Below the pieces are notes generated by a model. That model made no database searches. It had not been told where the DNA came from and saw only the letters and a list, made by a program, of their open reading frames with translations. A DNA stretch of 16,649 nt, from assembly GCA_002320455.1 (NCBI GenBank), contig DCKU01000039.1, positions 1 through 16,649 of the forward strand, in the 5' to 3' direction. The translations under genes were made by a program, and so were the position numbers. Below, in pieces: positions 6,694 through 14,152 of this stretch (position 1 is its first letter; every line of letters starts with the position of its first letter). The stretch comes from Salinisphaera sp. UBA1666 (GTDB lineage: Bacteria > Pseudomonadota > Gammaproteobacteria > Nevskiales > Salinisphaeraceae).

Positions 6694-8104
6694 GGACGTC
6701 GATACCTGTCTTGTTGCGAAGCCAGCCGTAAAGACTCTGTGCCTCGGAGGGCTTGACCGCCGTGCCGGGCAGCAGCGCGGTAGGCCGAGGCGTACGATCA
6801 AAGACGAACGCGCCGTTCAGCGCTGCGGCTCGCCGAGCCGAGCCCAGCCAGACAGCGGTGTCTGCGCCCATACGCGTATCGCGCAAAATCGGGCGCAGCA
6901 GTAGATGAAAGCGCGGTAGCGCATCGGCCACGCCGGGGGTGTCGACCCAGCCGGGATGCATGGCGTTAAAGACCACGCCCTCATCGCCATAGCGGCGATA
7001 CCAATGATGGCTGAGTGCGACCAGTGCGCGCTTGGTGCGCGCGTACGCCGCCAGGCCGCTATAGTCGGCCGGCTTGGGCTCGAGCGCGGTACGGTCCAGG
7101 CCCTTGGCATACATGCCGCCGCTGGACATGTTGACCACGCGGCCCTGAGCGGCCACAAGTGCGGCCATCACGGTTTCGGTGAGTACGAACGGCGCGATGA
7201 GATTGATGGCCAGGGTCTGTTCGAACCCATCGTCGGTTTCGCCGTAGGCGTCGAATAGCGCGCCGGCGTTGTTGACCAGTACGTCCAGGCGCGGGGCGCG
7301 ACGCGCGATGTCACGGCCGGCCGACTGCGCGCCTGCGACGCTCGCCAGGTCGATCTCCACGGTCTCGACCTTGGACGGGTCGCAGCCGGCAAAGCCGCGC
7401 ACGTGCTCGGCGGCCGCGGCCAGGCGTTCGGCGTTGCGACCGATCAACAATACGCGTGCACCCAGGCGGGCATATTCGGCTGCGATGGTGCGACCGATGC
7501 CGCCGGTGGCACCGGTGACGGCGACGTTGGCTTCGTCCATGAATTCGGCGTGCGAGCGATCACGCATGGCGAAGTAGCCGCGGTCGGTATACAGCGCTTC
7601 GCCGGGCAGCAGTGTTCGATCGGCCAGATAGCTCGCCCAGCCTTGGCGCGGTGTGGTGGTTTTGACCGTCAGCGCGTCGATCAGTCCGCGCATGGCCTGG
7701 GCGGTCATACGTTTAATGGCCGGCCGGGCAAAGCGCGCCGCACGCGCCAGCGGGCCGCGCAACGAGAACTCGCCCGTGTAGTCGATGACGGTGCCGGCCT
7801 CATCGGCGCTGGGACGCAGCGTCAGCGTTTCCCGGGTCTTGATGCCAGCACCGCGGCCGGTCAGCTCTAGGCGCTCACCGGGCGCTACCCCGTCGAGGCG
7901 ATAGCGCAGGGTCTTGCGCTTGGGCCCGATCGAAACGATAACGCGAAACTCGGTGCCCGGGCCGGGTGCGCCGGGCGTGAGTTTTTCGGCGCGATAGACC
8001 GCCGGGTCCCACTGCTCGCAGGTCGAGAAATCAACCAGATAGCGATAGCAGTCCGCTGTTGATCGCGGGGCGGTGCCGCGGCGCTCTGTAGTTATCGTCG
8101 TCAT
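6680..8104 (-). CDS. SRPBCC (START-like) domain fused to DHRS12-like short-chain dehydrogenase
   Basis: A 474-residue fusion. Residues about 1-145 resemble an SRPBCC/polyketide-cyclase lipid-binding domain (CYRYLVDFSTCEQWDP near the start; a late LTLRPSADEAGTVIDYTGEF strand pair; a C-terminal amphipathic helix). Residues about 190-440 are a classical Rossmann SDR: TGATGGIG (197-204) for NAD(P), NNAG (278-281), catalytic Ser in NMSSGG (325-330), and Y354-x3-K358. MHPGWVDTPGV (382-392) is characteristic of the DHRS12-like group. A two-step or channelled reaction on a hydrophobic substrate is inferred from the fusion. The ATG at 8104 is the first conventional start; the frame upstream opens only with TTG at 8167, and no strong Shine-Dalgarno is seen. 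It overlaps the ABC1-family gene downstream and is divergent from a WYL regulator, which may control the pair. Confidence 0.87.
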   Translation of the reverse strand: MTTITTERRGTAPRSTADCYRYLVDFSTCEQWDPAVYRAEKLTPGAPGPGTEFRVIVSIGPKRKTLRYRLDGVAPGERLELTGRGAGIKTRETLTLRPSADEAGTVIDYTGEFSLRGPLARAARFARPAIKRMTAQAMRGLIDALTVKTTTPRQGWASYLADRTLLPGEALYTDRGYFAMRDRSHAEFMDEANVAVTGATGGIGRTIAAEYARLGARVLLIGRNAERLAAAAEHVRGFAGCDPSKVETVEIDLASVAGAQSAGRDIARRAPRLDVLVNNAGALFDAYGETDDGFEQTLAINLIAPFVLTETVMAALVAAQGRVVNMSSGGMYAKGLDRTALEPKPADYSGLAAYARTKRALVALSHHWYRRYGDEGVVFNAMHPGWVDTPGVADALPRFHLLLRPILRDTRMGADTAVWLGSARRAAALNGAFVFDRTPRPTALLPGTAVKPSEAQSLYGWLRNKTGIDVHGLR

Positions 8105-8229
8105 ATCGATCAATACGACAAGGGTCGAACAGTATTGCAGTGTGTTGACCTCGTGTCGCGGTATCAAGTTCAGCCACGTGCGCGCGGCGACCGGCTGAGT
8201 CGCAGCCGCGAATATGCGACATTGCGCCC
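8105..8229. other. Divergent intergenic region between SRPBCC-SDR gene and WYL regulator
   Basis: This 125-bp gap must hold both promoters. A consensus-like -35 for the plus strand, TTGACC, is at 8142-8147, but no good -10 follows at 16-18 bp. A 6-bp GC-only inverted repeat CGCGGC/GCCGCG (8183-8188/8205-8210) lies close to the WYL start and might be an operator; in DNA this GC-rich it could be chance. Neither gene has a clear Shine-Dalgarno. Confidence 0.4.
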
Positions 8230-9198
8230 ATGAACGTATTCGATCGGATCTATGCGCTGCACAAGCAGCTGGCCGGCGCGCGGCGGCCGATTCCCAAGGC
8301 CACGCTCGAGGCTCGCATGGAATGTTCGCCGGCTACGGTCAAACGACTGATCCGGGACATGCGGCTCTATCTGGATGCGCCGATCGAGTATGACCGCGAA
8401 TACAACGGCTACTACTATGCCCGCCAGGACGGCGAGCGCTTCGAGCTGCCGGGGCTGTGGTTTTCCGCCGGCGAGCTGATCTCGTTGCTGGCGTTGGACC
8501 AGCTGCTTGAGTCGGTCCAGCCGGGTCTGCTGTCGCACGACCTGGCCCCCGTGCGTCGACGGGTGGAGCGTATTCTGGATAGCCGCGCGATGGGTGCCGG
8601 TGAGCTATCGCAGCGTACGCGCGTGCTACGTGCGACTGCGCGTGCGCCGGGGCCGGCTTTTGGCGAGGTCGCCAGCGGGTTGGCGCTGCGTCGTCGTCTG
8701 CGCATCGACTATCACGGTCGCGCACGCGATACGCAGACGACGCGCGATGTATCGCCCCAGCGGCTGGTCTATTATCGCGACAACTGGTATCTCGACGCCT
8801 GGTGCCACCGCGCCGAGGGCTTGCGCAGCTTTTCGCTCGACCGGATCAAAACCGCCCAGATTCTCGAGGCGGGCGCGAACGACATGACGCCGGACGATCT
8901 CGATGCGGCGCTGGGCGCGGGCTACGGTATTTTCTCGGGCCCCGCGCACGCGACCGCCGTTGTCCGGTTTTCAGCCCGCGCGGCGCGCTGGGTGGCCGAC
9001 GAACAATGGCACCCGGAGCAGGCCGGGGCGTTTCTGGCCGACGGGCGCTACGAGTTGCGTCTGCCCTATGCCGCCGCCGAAGAACTGTTGCGTGATGTAT
9101 TGGCTTTCGGCCCGGAGGCCGAAGTGGTGGCTCCCGAGGCGCTGCGCGCGGCCATCGCCGAGCGCCTGCATGACGCCGCCCAACTCTATAAATTGTAA
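8230..9198 (+). CDS. WYL-domain transcriptional regulator (YafY type)
   Basis: A 322-residue regulator with an N-terminal winged helix-turn-helix of the DeoR-like HTH_11 type (residues about 1-65; recognition helix near ECSPATVKRLIRDMRLYL) and a WYL sensor domain (about 145-212). The literal W-Y-L is at 186-188 in DNWYLDAWCH, with SFSLDRIKTAQIL behind it. A C-terminal WCX extension runs to the end. WYL domains are proposed to bind nucleic-acid or nucleotide ligands, and these regulators occur next to metabolic, DNA-repair and defence genes. Here the divergent neighbour is the SRPBCC-SDR gene and the downstream neighbour an unrecognised gene. No phage-defence gene is in view, so a metabolic role is more likely. 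No clear ribosome-binding site precedes the ATG, but the start matches the usual N-terminus of the family. Confidence 0.9.
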   Translation: MNVFDRIYALHKQLAGARRPIPKATLEARMECSPATVKRLIRDMRLYLDAPIEYDREYNGYYYARQDGERFELPGLWFSAGELISLLALDQLLESVQPGLLSHDLAPVRRRVERILDSRAMGAGELSQRTRVLRATARAPGPAFGEVASGLALRRRLRIDYHGRARDTQTTRDVSPQRLVYYRDNWYLDAWCHRAEGLRSFSLDRIKTAQILEAGANDMTPDDLDAALGAGYGIFSGPAHATAVVRFSARAARWVADEQWHPEQAGAFLADGRYELRLPYAAAEELLRDVLAFGPEAEVVAPEALRAAIAERLHDAAQLYKL

Positions 9199-9211
9199 AT
9201 TCATACAGCTC

Positions 9212-9230
9212 TGGGTCGTTATCTGACCCA
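9212..9230 (+). other. Small hairpin after the WYL gene
   Basis: TGGGTC (9212-9217) and GACCCA (9225-9230) form a perfect 6-bp stem with a 7-nt loop, 14 bases after the WYL stop. A C-rich stretch follows rather than a T-run, so it is a weak candidate for termination. It may only be a processing or regulatory hairpin ahead of the gene at 9291. Confidence 0.35.
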
Positions 9231-9290
9231 CCCCCGGGCGCATCCTGTGTTCACACGATCAATACCCCGTGTCAACGCAGGAGTCTTGTC

Positions 9291-9971
9291 ATGACCTATT
9301 CGATCCAACAGATTCGTTTGCCCTTCGGCGAGACGCATGTTGCCGATCTGCACGCTGCCAACCGCGCGCTGCGCGAGCGACTGACACACGCCCTGGCCAT
9401 CGAGTACGACTGGCGCTATCACGACGGTCCAGAATGGGCAGCGCGGTATTGGTGCACCATCGCCGACGCGAGCCCGGCCGATACGATCGGCCAGACGGGC
9501 AGCCGGCCGCTGCATCACTTGCTGGCGCGCTTCGACTGGCCGCGGCTGTCGCAGGCCGAGACCGACGACGTGCGCACGATCTTTCGCAGCCTGCTTGGTT
9601 TGGTACATCCGGAAGCGGCCCCCAGCGGCTATCTCACCATTGGCGACGGCCTGTGGCAGCGCATCCTGCGCGCGTTTCGGGCCGGCGACCGGGCCGCGCT
9701 CGTCACCGCCTGGTCCGAGACACGCACGCTGATCCGCCCCGCGCGCGGGCCAGAGGATCGTCTCGGCCTGCAGCGCGAGCATGATCGTTTGGCCCGGGTG
9801 GCCGAGGCCGCCGATGCCCGTCTTCTGGCCATGAGCCAGAGTTTTCCGTTCAACATGCGCCAACGCCTGTCCGCGCCGGCGCGCCCGGCCAGCGCCCGCC
9901 ACGCCGGGCGCAACACGGCGCCGGGCACGGTGGCTCGGGCGGACAGTGCCCGGCAGGCTGTCGTATCGTGA
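9291..9971 (+). CDS. Hypothetical protein, function not recognised
   Basis: A 226-residue soluble protein that I do not recognise. AGGAG (9279-9283) sits 7 bases upstream of the ATG, so translation is well supported. The first 170 residues look folded: there are Trp/Tyr-rich stretches (EYDWRYHDGPEWAARYWCTI around 38-57), two amphipathic helical regions, and no signal peptide or membrane segment. From about residue 170, a charged helix (LQREHDRLARVAEAADARLLAM) that could be a short coiled coil leads into a basic, Ala/Arg/Pro-rich tail of about 40 residues that is probably disordered. The tail suggests nucleic-acid or protein contact, but that is only inference. The SprT-like gene begins 4 bases after its stop, so the two are almost certainly co-transcribed. 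A longer overlapping frame (9269-9784) lacks a ribosome-binding site and is treated as a shadow. Confidence 0.75.
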   Translation: MTYSIQQIRLPFGETHVADLHAANRALRERLTHALAIEYDWRYHDGPEWAARYWCTIADASPADTIGQTGSRPLHHLLARFDWPRLSQAETDDVRTIFRSLLGLVHPEAAPSGYLTIGDGLWQRILRAFRAGDRAALVTAWSETRTLIRPARGPEDRLGLQREHDRLARVAEAADARLLAMSQSFPFNMRQRLSAPARPASARHAGRNTAPGTVARADSARQAVVS

Positions 9972-9975
9972 GTCG

Positions 9976-10521
9976 ATGACCACGGATGACCAACATACAG
10001 AGGCAGACCGGGCACGGGTTCAGGCCGCGGTGGCCGACTGGATTAGCCGAGCGCGCGAGATTACCGGCGCCAGCGCCCGTCGCTTACCGGTGCCCGAGGT
10101 GCGCTTTGACCTGCGCGGGCGTTCGGCCGGGCAGGCGGTCTATGCCAAGCGCAGCCGACGGTGTCATATTCGAATCAACACTGAGCTTCTAGCGGCGTAT
10201 CCAAGCGATATGCTGGCCGTTACGGTGCCGCACGAAGTGGCCCACGTCGCTATTTATCGGCTCTATGGCATGCGCGCCAAGCCGCACGGCGCCGAGTGGA
10301 AATCGTTGATGGCGGCGTTCGGCGTCGATGCCTCGGCCTGTCACAACATGACCACCACACCGACGCGTCGCTTGGCGCGGTTTCGTTATCGCTGTGGCTG
10401 TGCGGAGCCGGCTTGGCTGACCAGTATTCGCCACAAGCGTGTTCTTGCCGGAACCCGTTATTGCTGTCGGCGCTGTCATCAAACGCTGGTCGCGGATACG
10501 GGCGAATCTTTGAGCGGCTAA
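9976..10521 (+). CDS. SprT-like zinc metalloprotease domain protein
   Basis: A 181-residue SprT-like protein. The zinc-metalloprotease signature HEVAH (86-90) lies in VPHEVAHVAIYRLYG. The third ligand is probably H104 in PHGAEWKSLM, the usual continuation in SprT and eukaryotic Spartan. A C-terminal zinc ribbon is formed by C140-x-C142 and C163/C164 with C167. Length is close to bacterial SprT (about 165 residues). Spartan removes DNA-protein crosslinks; the bacterial SprT role is poorly defined, so function beyond metal-dependent proteolysis is inference. I chose the ATG at 9976, four bases after the preceding stop, rather than the ATG at 9946 inside the upstream gene. The stop lies 8 bp from that of the convergent DUF815 gene, with no terminator between. 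Confidence 0.88.
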   Translation: MTTDDQHTEADRARVQAAVADWISRAREITGASARRLPVPEVRFDLRGRSAGQAVYAKRSRRCHIRINTELLAAYPSDMLAVTVPHEVAHVAIYRLYGMRAKPHGAEWKSLMAAFGVDASACHNMTTTPTRRLARFRYRCGCAEPAWLTSIRHKRVLAGTRYCCRRCHQTLVADTGESLSG

Positions 10522-10529
10522 GCCGCTGA

Positions 10530-11411
10530 TCAAGCCGGCTGGCGTCCAGCCCAATCGCGGGCGAATTGTTCGGCCGTGCGCCCGCTACGATTGCCCCGGG
10601 CCAGCGCCCATTGCAGGGCGGCGCGTTCCCAAGGTGCGTTGTCACCGACCACCGCCGGGCAGCCGAGTGCCGCCAAGTGACCGGCCGCGATCTCCAGATA
10701 GCGGGTCTGATCGAACGGGTAGAAGGACAGCCACAGGCCAAACCGCTCGGACAGGGAAATTTTCTCCTCGACCGCTTCGCCGTGGTGGATTTCACCGCTG
10801 GCGGCATCGACTGTCTTGCTGGCTTGGTTGTCGGCCTGATACTCGGGCAACAAATGCCGCCGATTGGAGGTGGCATAAATCAGCACATTATCCGGCGCGC
10901 CGGCCAGCGAGCCGTCGAGGACGGCCTTCAAGGCTTTGTAGCGCCCGTCGCCGGCTTCGAACGACAAATCGTCGGCGAACACGATGAAGCGCTCGCGCCG
11001 ACCGGCCAGCCGGGCGACGAGATCGGGCAGATCCACCAGCCGATGAGCCGGCACTTCCACCACCCGCAGGCCGTCCTCGGCAAACGTCGCCAGCAGCGCT
11101 CGAATCAACGAGGATTTGCCGGTCCCGCGTGCGCCCCAGAGCAGGGCATTGTTGGCCGGCCGGCCGGCAAGAAACTGCCGGGTATTGGCCACGAGCTTGT
11201 CTTTCTGGGTGTCGATGCCCTGTAGCGTGGCAAGCGGCATGAGACGCGGCTCGGGAATAGGTTGCAGCTGACCGTCGTCGCGCCATCTGTAGGCCAGTGC
11301 GGCATCGCCAGATTCAGATGAGTCGCTCTCGGCCGGCTGCTCGCGGGCGTCTATCGCATCGGCCAGACGCGTGAGCTGGTCGGCGATGCGCTCCAGAGTT
11401 TCTTGGTTCAT
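10530..11411 (-). CDS. DUF815-family AAA ATPase
   Basis: The product (293 residues) is a P-loop ATPase of the DUF815 family, a compact AAA-type protein of unknown role found widely in bacteria. Walker A is GARGTGKS (93-100), Walker B FIVFADDLS (142-150), the sensor-1 region YATSNRRHL (179-187), and the likely arginine finger SERFG (221-225). The first 50 residues form a predicted helix (ETLERIADQLTRLADAI) followed by an acidic linker, then the block LMPLATLQGIDTQK that opens the family domain. The ATG at 11411 is preferred over the longer frame to 11477, which begins with GTG and crosses the terminator of the upstream gene. No Shine-Dalgarno precedes it; instead a TATAGT box ends 6 bases upstream, so the mRNA could be leaderless. 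The gene is convergent with the SprT-like gene. Confidence 0.9.
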   Translation of the reverse strand: MNQETLERIADQLTRLADAIDAREQPAESDSSESGDAALAYRWRDDGQLQPIPEPRLMPLATLQGIDTQKDKLVANTRQFLAGRPANNALLWGARGTGKSSLIRALLATFAEDGLRVVEVPAHRLVDLPDLVARLAGRRERFIVFADDLSFEAGDGRYKALKAVLDGSLAGAPDNVLIYATSNRRHLLPEYQADNQASKTVDAASGEIHHGEAVEEKISLSERFGLWLSFYPFDQTRYLEIAAGHLAALGCPAVVGDNAPWERAALQWALARGNRSGRTAEQFARDWAGRQPA

Positions 11412-11417
11412 ACACAA

Positions 11418-11423
11418 ACTATA
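11418..11423 (-). promoter_or_regulatory. Possible -10 box placing DUF815 transcription start at its ATG
   Basis: Minus-strand TATAGT occupies 11423-11418, and the ATG follows after 6 bases. Typical -10 to start spacing would put the first nucleotide at or near the A of ATG (11411). No good -35 is visible at 16-18 bp (GC-rich TGGGCC region), nor an extended -10 TG, so the call is tentative. Confidence 0.4.
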
Positions 11424-11455
11424 TCGAAGGGCGACGACAAGGCCCAGACATAAAT

Positions 11456-11486
11456 GAGCCCGCGGGAGTGCAACCACCGCGGGCTC
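11456..11486 (-). terminator. Hairpin terminator downstream of the SYLF lipoprotein gene
   Basis: GAGCCCGCGG (11456-11465) and CCGCGGGCTC (11477-11486) form a perfect 10-bp GC-rich stem with an 11-nt loop, just beyond the minus-strand stop at 11509. Only a weak T-rich stretch (ATTTAT) follows on the minus strand, so efficiency is uncertain. Confidence 0.6.
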
Positions 11487-11508
11487 GGGACCGAAAATGC
11501 TGCCTCAA

Positions 11509-12258
11509 TCAGGTCGAGCCGGGCGTGTTGCTGGCCTCGGCTGCCCATTGCTGCAAGGCATCGTTGAAGCTTGCCAGCGAAGGCGGTACCGGCCGGTCGG
11601 CCAGCAGAATACGCGACGGATCGGCGCTTTCGCCGTAGAGCGCGGTATTGGCGCGACTGTCGGCCGACAGCGTGCCGCCCTGCAGATTCAAACCGGCATA
11701 CAGCCCGCCGGTGCTCTGGCTGTAGATATAAACCGGCGAGGCAGCGCGGGCGCCGACACGTCGATCCCAGCCCGCCGGGCCGGCGGTCGCGCTGGCGGTC
11801 CCATTTAAAGCGAACTCGCCGTCCAGAACCTGGCGAACGGCTTTCTCGGTCTGAAACAGCATAATCACGTTAGCCGTCTGGGCGCCGGCCTGCAGGCCAA
11901 GACTACCCGCCGTCAGGCCATAAGCCGCCGGTGGCGCCTTGGCGAAATCGCCCGAGCGGTCGCGGCACGAGACAAAGCCCTTACCGTGAGTGCCGCCGAC
12001 CACCAGGCCGGCCTTCGTCACGTTTGGCAGCACGGCGACACAACGGGCGTTACGGATCAGATCGCGCGGGATCCGCTGGTTGTTCGGTCGTTCCTGCTGC
12101 GTGGCCAAGACCCGTGCCGCGTCGGCCGCACGATCGCGTTGCTTGTCCAGAATCTCGGTCTTCTGTGATGCACTCATCGAGCCCGAGCTGGCACAGCCGG
12201 CCAGGACCAGCGCGCCGGCGGCGACGACGCCAAGCGTTGCTTGAGACATCAGACGCAT
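11509..12258 (-). CDS. SYLF-domain (Ysc84/DUF500) lipoprotein
   Basis: A 249-residue exported lipoprotein with a SYLF/Ysc84 domain, a lipid-binding fold. The N-terminus is a lipoprotein signal: hydrophobic stretch TLGVVAAGALVLAG, then lipobox LAGC with the acylated cysteine at 22. A short Ser-rich linker and a helical segment (SQKTEILDKQRDRAADAARVL) precede the domain at about residues 65-235. Typical strands are RCVAVLPNVTKAGLVVGGTHGKG and the late SPVYIYSQSTGGLYAGLNLQGG. Bacterial members are mostly uncharacterised; envelope location is supported by the signal, the rest is family inference. The ATG at 12258 has AAGAGAG almost touching it; the next ATG (12249) has better spacing but would shorten the n-region to no charge. 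Its own promoter region and terminator suggest a single-gene unit. Confidence 0.88.
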   Translation of the reverse strand: MRLMSQATLGVVAAGALVLAGCASSGSMSASQKTEILDKQRDRAADAARVLATQQERPNNQRIPRDLIRNARCVAVLPNVTKAGLVVGGTHGKGFVSCRDRSGDFAKAPPAAYGLTAGSLGLQAGAQTANVIMLFQTEKAVRQVLDGEFALNGTASATAGPAGWDRRVGARAASPVYIYSQSTGGLYAGLNLQGGTLSADSRANTALYGESADPSRILLADRPVPPSLASFNDALQQWAAEASNTPGST

Positions 12259-12274
12259 ACTCTCTTGGTTGGTT

Positions 12275-12318
12275 GTATAGCGCAGCAGTGTGAATACGAA
12301 CGCTGCTCTTGGCTATAC
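12275..12318. promoter_or_regulatory. Interrupted palindrome upstream of the SYLF lipoprotein gene
   Basis: GTATAGC (12275-12281) pairs with GCTATAC (12312-12318), and inside it AGCAG (12284-12288) pairs with CTGCT (12303-12307), leaving a 14-nt loop. On the minus strand, TATACA close to the inner arm is a possible -10, so the element could be an operator over the promoter or a 5' leader hairpin. A second tiny hairpin, CCGAA/TTCGG, lies at 12318-12330. Confidence 0.4.
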
Positions 12319-12334
12319 CGAACTTTTCGGACAT

Positions 12335-12362
12335 AAAAAAAGCCCTGCCTGAGCAGGGCTTT
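12335..12362 (-). terminator. Intrinsic terminator of ettA
   Basis: AAAGCCCTGC (12339-12348) and GCAGGGCTTT (12353-12362) form a perfect 10-bp stem with a 4-nt loop. On the minus strand it is followed by a run of seven T counting those in the stem (12341-12335). It lies 23 bases after the ettA stop, separating ettA from the SYLF gene. Confidence 0.93.
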
Positions 12363-12385
12363 ACCGATACGGCCGGAGAGGCCGA

Positions 12386-14047
12386 TCAGGCCAGCTTGCG
12401 ATGCTTGGCCTTGGCCGAACCCTCGGCAGCGCTGCCGAGGCGACGTTTCCGATCGGCCTCAAAGTCTTGATAGTTGCCTTCAATGAATACGACATCGTCG
12501 TCTTCGAAGGCCAGGATATGGGTCGCGATACGATCCAAGAACCAGCGATCGTGCGAAATCACCAGTACCGCCCCCGGAAACTCCAGCAGGGCTTCCTCAA
12601 GCGCGCGCAGGGTTTCGACGTCCAGATCGTTCGTGGGCTCGTCCAGCAGCAGGGTATTGCCGCCTTTCTGCAACAGCTTGGCCAGCTGCAGGCGATTGCG
12701 CTCGCCGCCCGAAAGTTCGGAGACGCGTTTCTGCTGATCGCCGCCCTTGAAGTTGAAGCGCCCGATATAGGCCCTGGACGAGACCTCATAGTTGCCGATC
12801 TGCAGGATATCCTGCCCGTTCGAGACTTCTTCCCATACGGTCTTGTCGGAATCCAGCTCCTCGCGCGACTGCGTGACATAGGCCAGATCGACCGTATCGC
12901 CCACACGGATCTCGCCGGAGTCCGGTTCTTCCTCGCCGTTCAACATGCGGAACAACGTGGTCTTGCCGGCGCCGTTGGGCCCGATGATGCCGACGATGGC
13001 GCCCTGGGGCACTTTGAGCGAGACATCTTCGTAGAGCGTGCGATCGCCGTAGGACTTGGTCACGTCGTTCATCTCGAACACGAGATCGCCGAGGCGCGGG
13101 CCCGGCGGGATGTAGATCTCGTTGGTTTCCGAGCGTTTCTGATACTCCTTGGACTGGAGCTCCTCGAACTGCTTCAGACGGGCCTTGGACTTGGACTGAC
13201 GTCCCTTGGCGTTGGAGCGTACCCACTCCAGCTCCGACTTGATGGCCTTCTTGTGGGCGTCTTCGGACTTGGCCTCCTGTTCCAGGCGTTTTTCTTTCTG
13301 CTCTAGCCAGGAGCTGTAGTTGCCTTCCCAGGGAATACCGTGACCGCGGTCCAGCTCGAGAATCCAGCCGGCCACGTTGTCCAAGAAATAGCGATCGTGA
13401 GTGACCGCCACCACGGTGCCCGGGAAATCCTTCAAGAACCGCTCAAGCCAGGATACGGATTCCGCGTCCAGATGGTTGGTCGGCTCGTCCAGCAGCAGCA
13501 TGTCGGGCTTGGATAGCAGCAGCCGACAGAGGGCGACGCGACGACGCTCGCCACCGGACAGCTTGGACACATCCGCGTCCCAGGCGGGCAGGTTGAGGGC
13601 TTCGCCGGCGCGATCCAGCGTGTTGTTGATATCCCAGCCGTCGGCGGCGTCGATGGCTTCCTGGAGCTCGGCCTGCTCGGCCAGCAGCGCCTCGAAGTCG
13701 GCATCCGGCTGAGCGAAGGCTTCGCTGATCTCGTTGAAGCGCGTGAGCTTGTCGGCCAGATCGCCCAGGCCTTCCATCACGTTGCCGCGCACGTCTTTAT
13801 CGGTATCCAGCTCCGGCTCCTGGGGCAGGTAACCGATGTTAATACCGGGCATCGGGCGGGCTTCGCCCTCTATTTCGGTGTCGATGCCGGCCATGATGCG
13901 TAGCAGCGTGGACTTGCCGGCGCCGTTATAGCCCAGCACACCGATCTTGGCACCGGGATAGAACGAGAGATAGATATCCCGAAGGATATGTTTTTTCGGC
14001 GGGACAACCTTGCCCACGCCGTTCATGGTGTAGATGTATTGAGCCAT
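12386..14047 (-). CDS. ettA: Energy-dependent translational throttle protein EttA (ABC-F ATPase)
   Basis: A 553-residue ABC-F protein, nearly the same length as Escherichia coli EttA (555). It has two ABC cassettes and no membrane segments. Cassette 1 has Walker A GYNGAGKST (39-47), signature LSGGE (163-167) and catalytic E188 in DEPTNHLD. Cassette 2 has Walker A GPNGAGKTT (356-364), signature LSGGE (445-449) and E470 in DEPTNDLD. The linker at about 242-322 is the charged P-site tRNA-interaction motif, rich in Lys/Glu/Arg, and an arm insertion of about 45 residues follows residue 95. EttA binds the ribosomal E site and gates entry into elongation according to the ATP/ADP ratio. The ATG at 14047 begins MAQYIYTM, the usual EttA start; the longer frame opens with TTG. 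No strong Shine-Dalgarno is seen. A possible -10 (TATACT, minus strand 14139-14134) implies a leader of roughly 80 nt. Confidence 0.96.
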   Translation of the reverse strand: MAQYIYTMNGVGKVVPPKKHILRDIYLSFYPGAKIGVLGYNGAGKSTLLRIMAGIDTEIEGEARPMPGINIGYLPQEPELDTDKDVRGNVMEGLGDLADKLTRFNEISEAFAQPDADFEALLAEQAELQEAIDAADGWDINNTLDRAGEALNLPAWDADVSKLSGGERRRVALCRLLLSKPDMLLLDEPTNHLDAESVSWLERFLKDFPGTVVAVTHDRYFLDNVAGWILELDRGHGIPWEGNYSSWLEQKEKRLEQEAKSEDAHKKAIKSELEWVRSNAKGRQSKSKARLKQFEELQSKEYQKRSETNEIYIPPGPRLGDLVFEMNDVTKSYGDRTLYEDVSLKVPQGAIVGIIGPNGAGKTTLFRMLNGEEEPDSGEIRVGDTVDLAYVTQSREELDSDKTVWEEVSNGQDILQIGNYEVSSRAYIGRFNFKGGDQQKRVSELSGGERNRLQLAKLLQKGGNTLLLDEPTNDLDVETLRALEEALLEFPGAVLVISHDRWFLDRIATHILAFEDDDVVFIEGNYQDFEADRKRRLGSAAEGSAKAKHRKLA

Positions 14048-14152
14048 AACGATGCGCGCAGCTTGAAATACGGTGCGCAATTCTAGACCAAACCCGAACC
14101 GGCAACATCCTGGAACGAGCCGGGGCGGTGCTAAGTATATAACCAATCAATA

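Noticed and set aside
8230..9198. WYL regulator as a sign of a phage-defence island
   Set aside because: No restriction-modification, CBASS, BREX, DISARM, toxin-antitoxin or recombinase genes are within the window; the neighbours are metabolic or housekeeping.
9269..9784. Overlapping plus-strand frame of 171 residues within the unknown gene
   Set aside because: It starts in the leader without a ribosome-binding site and is an out-of-frame, Arg-rich shadow of the gene at 9291, which has a strong AGGAG.
10566..11225. Plus-strand frame (219 residues) antisense to the DUF815 ATPase
   Set aside because: A shadow frame; the minus-strand gene has intact Walker A, Walker B and arginine-finger motifs.
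12401..13306. Long plus-strand frame (301 residues) antisense to ettA
   Set aside because: The Leu/Gly-rich composition is typical of the opposite strand of a GC-rich gene; ettA is unambiguous with both ABC cassettes.
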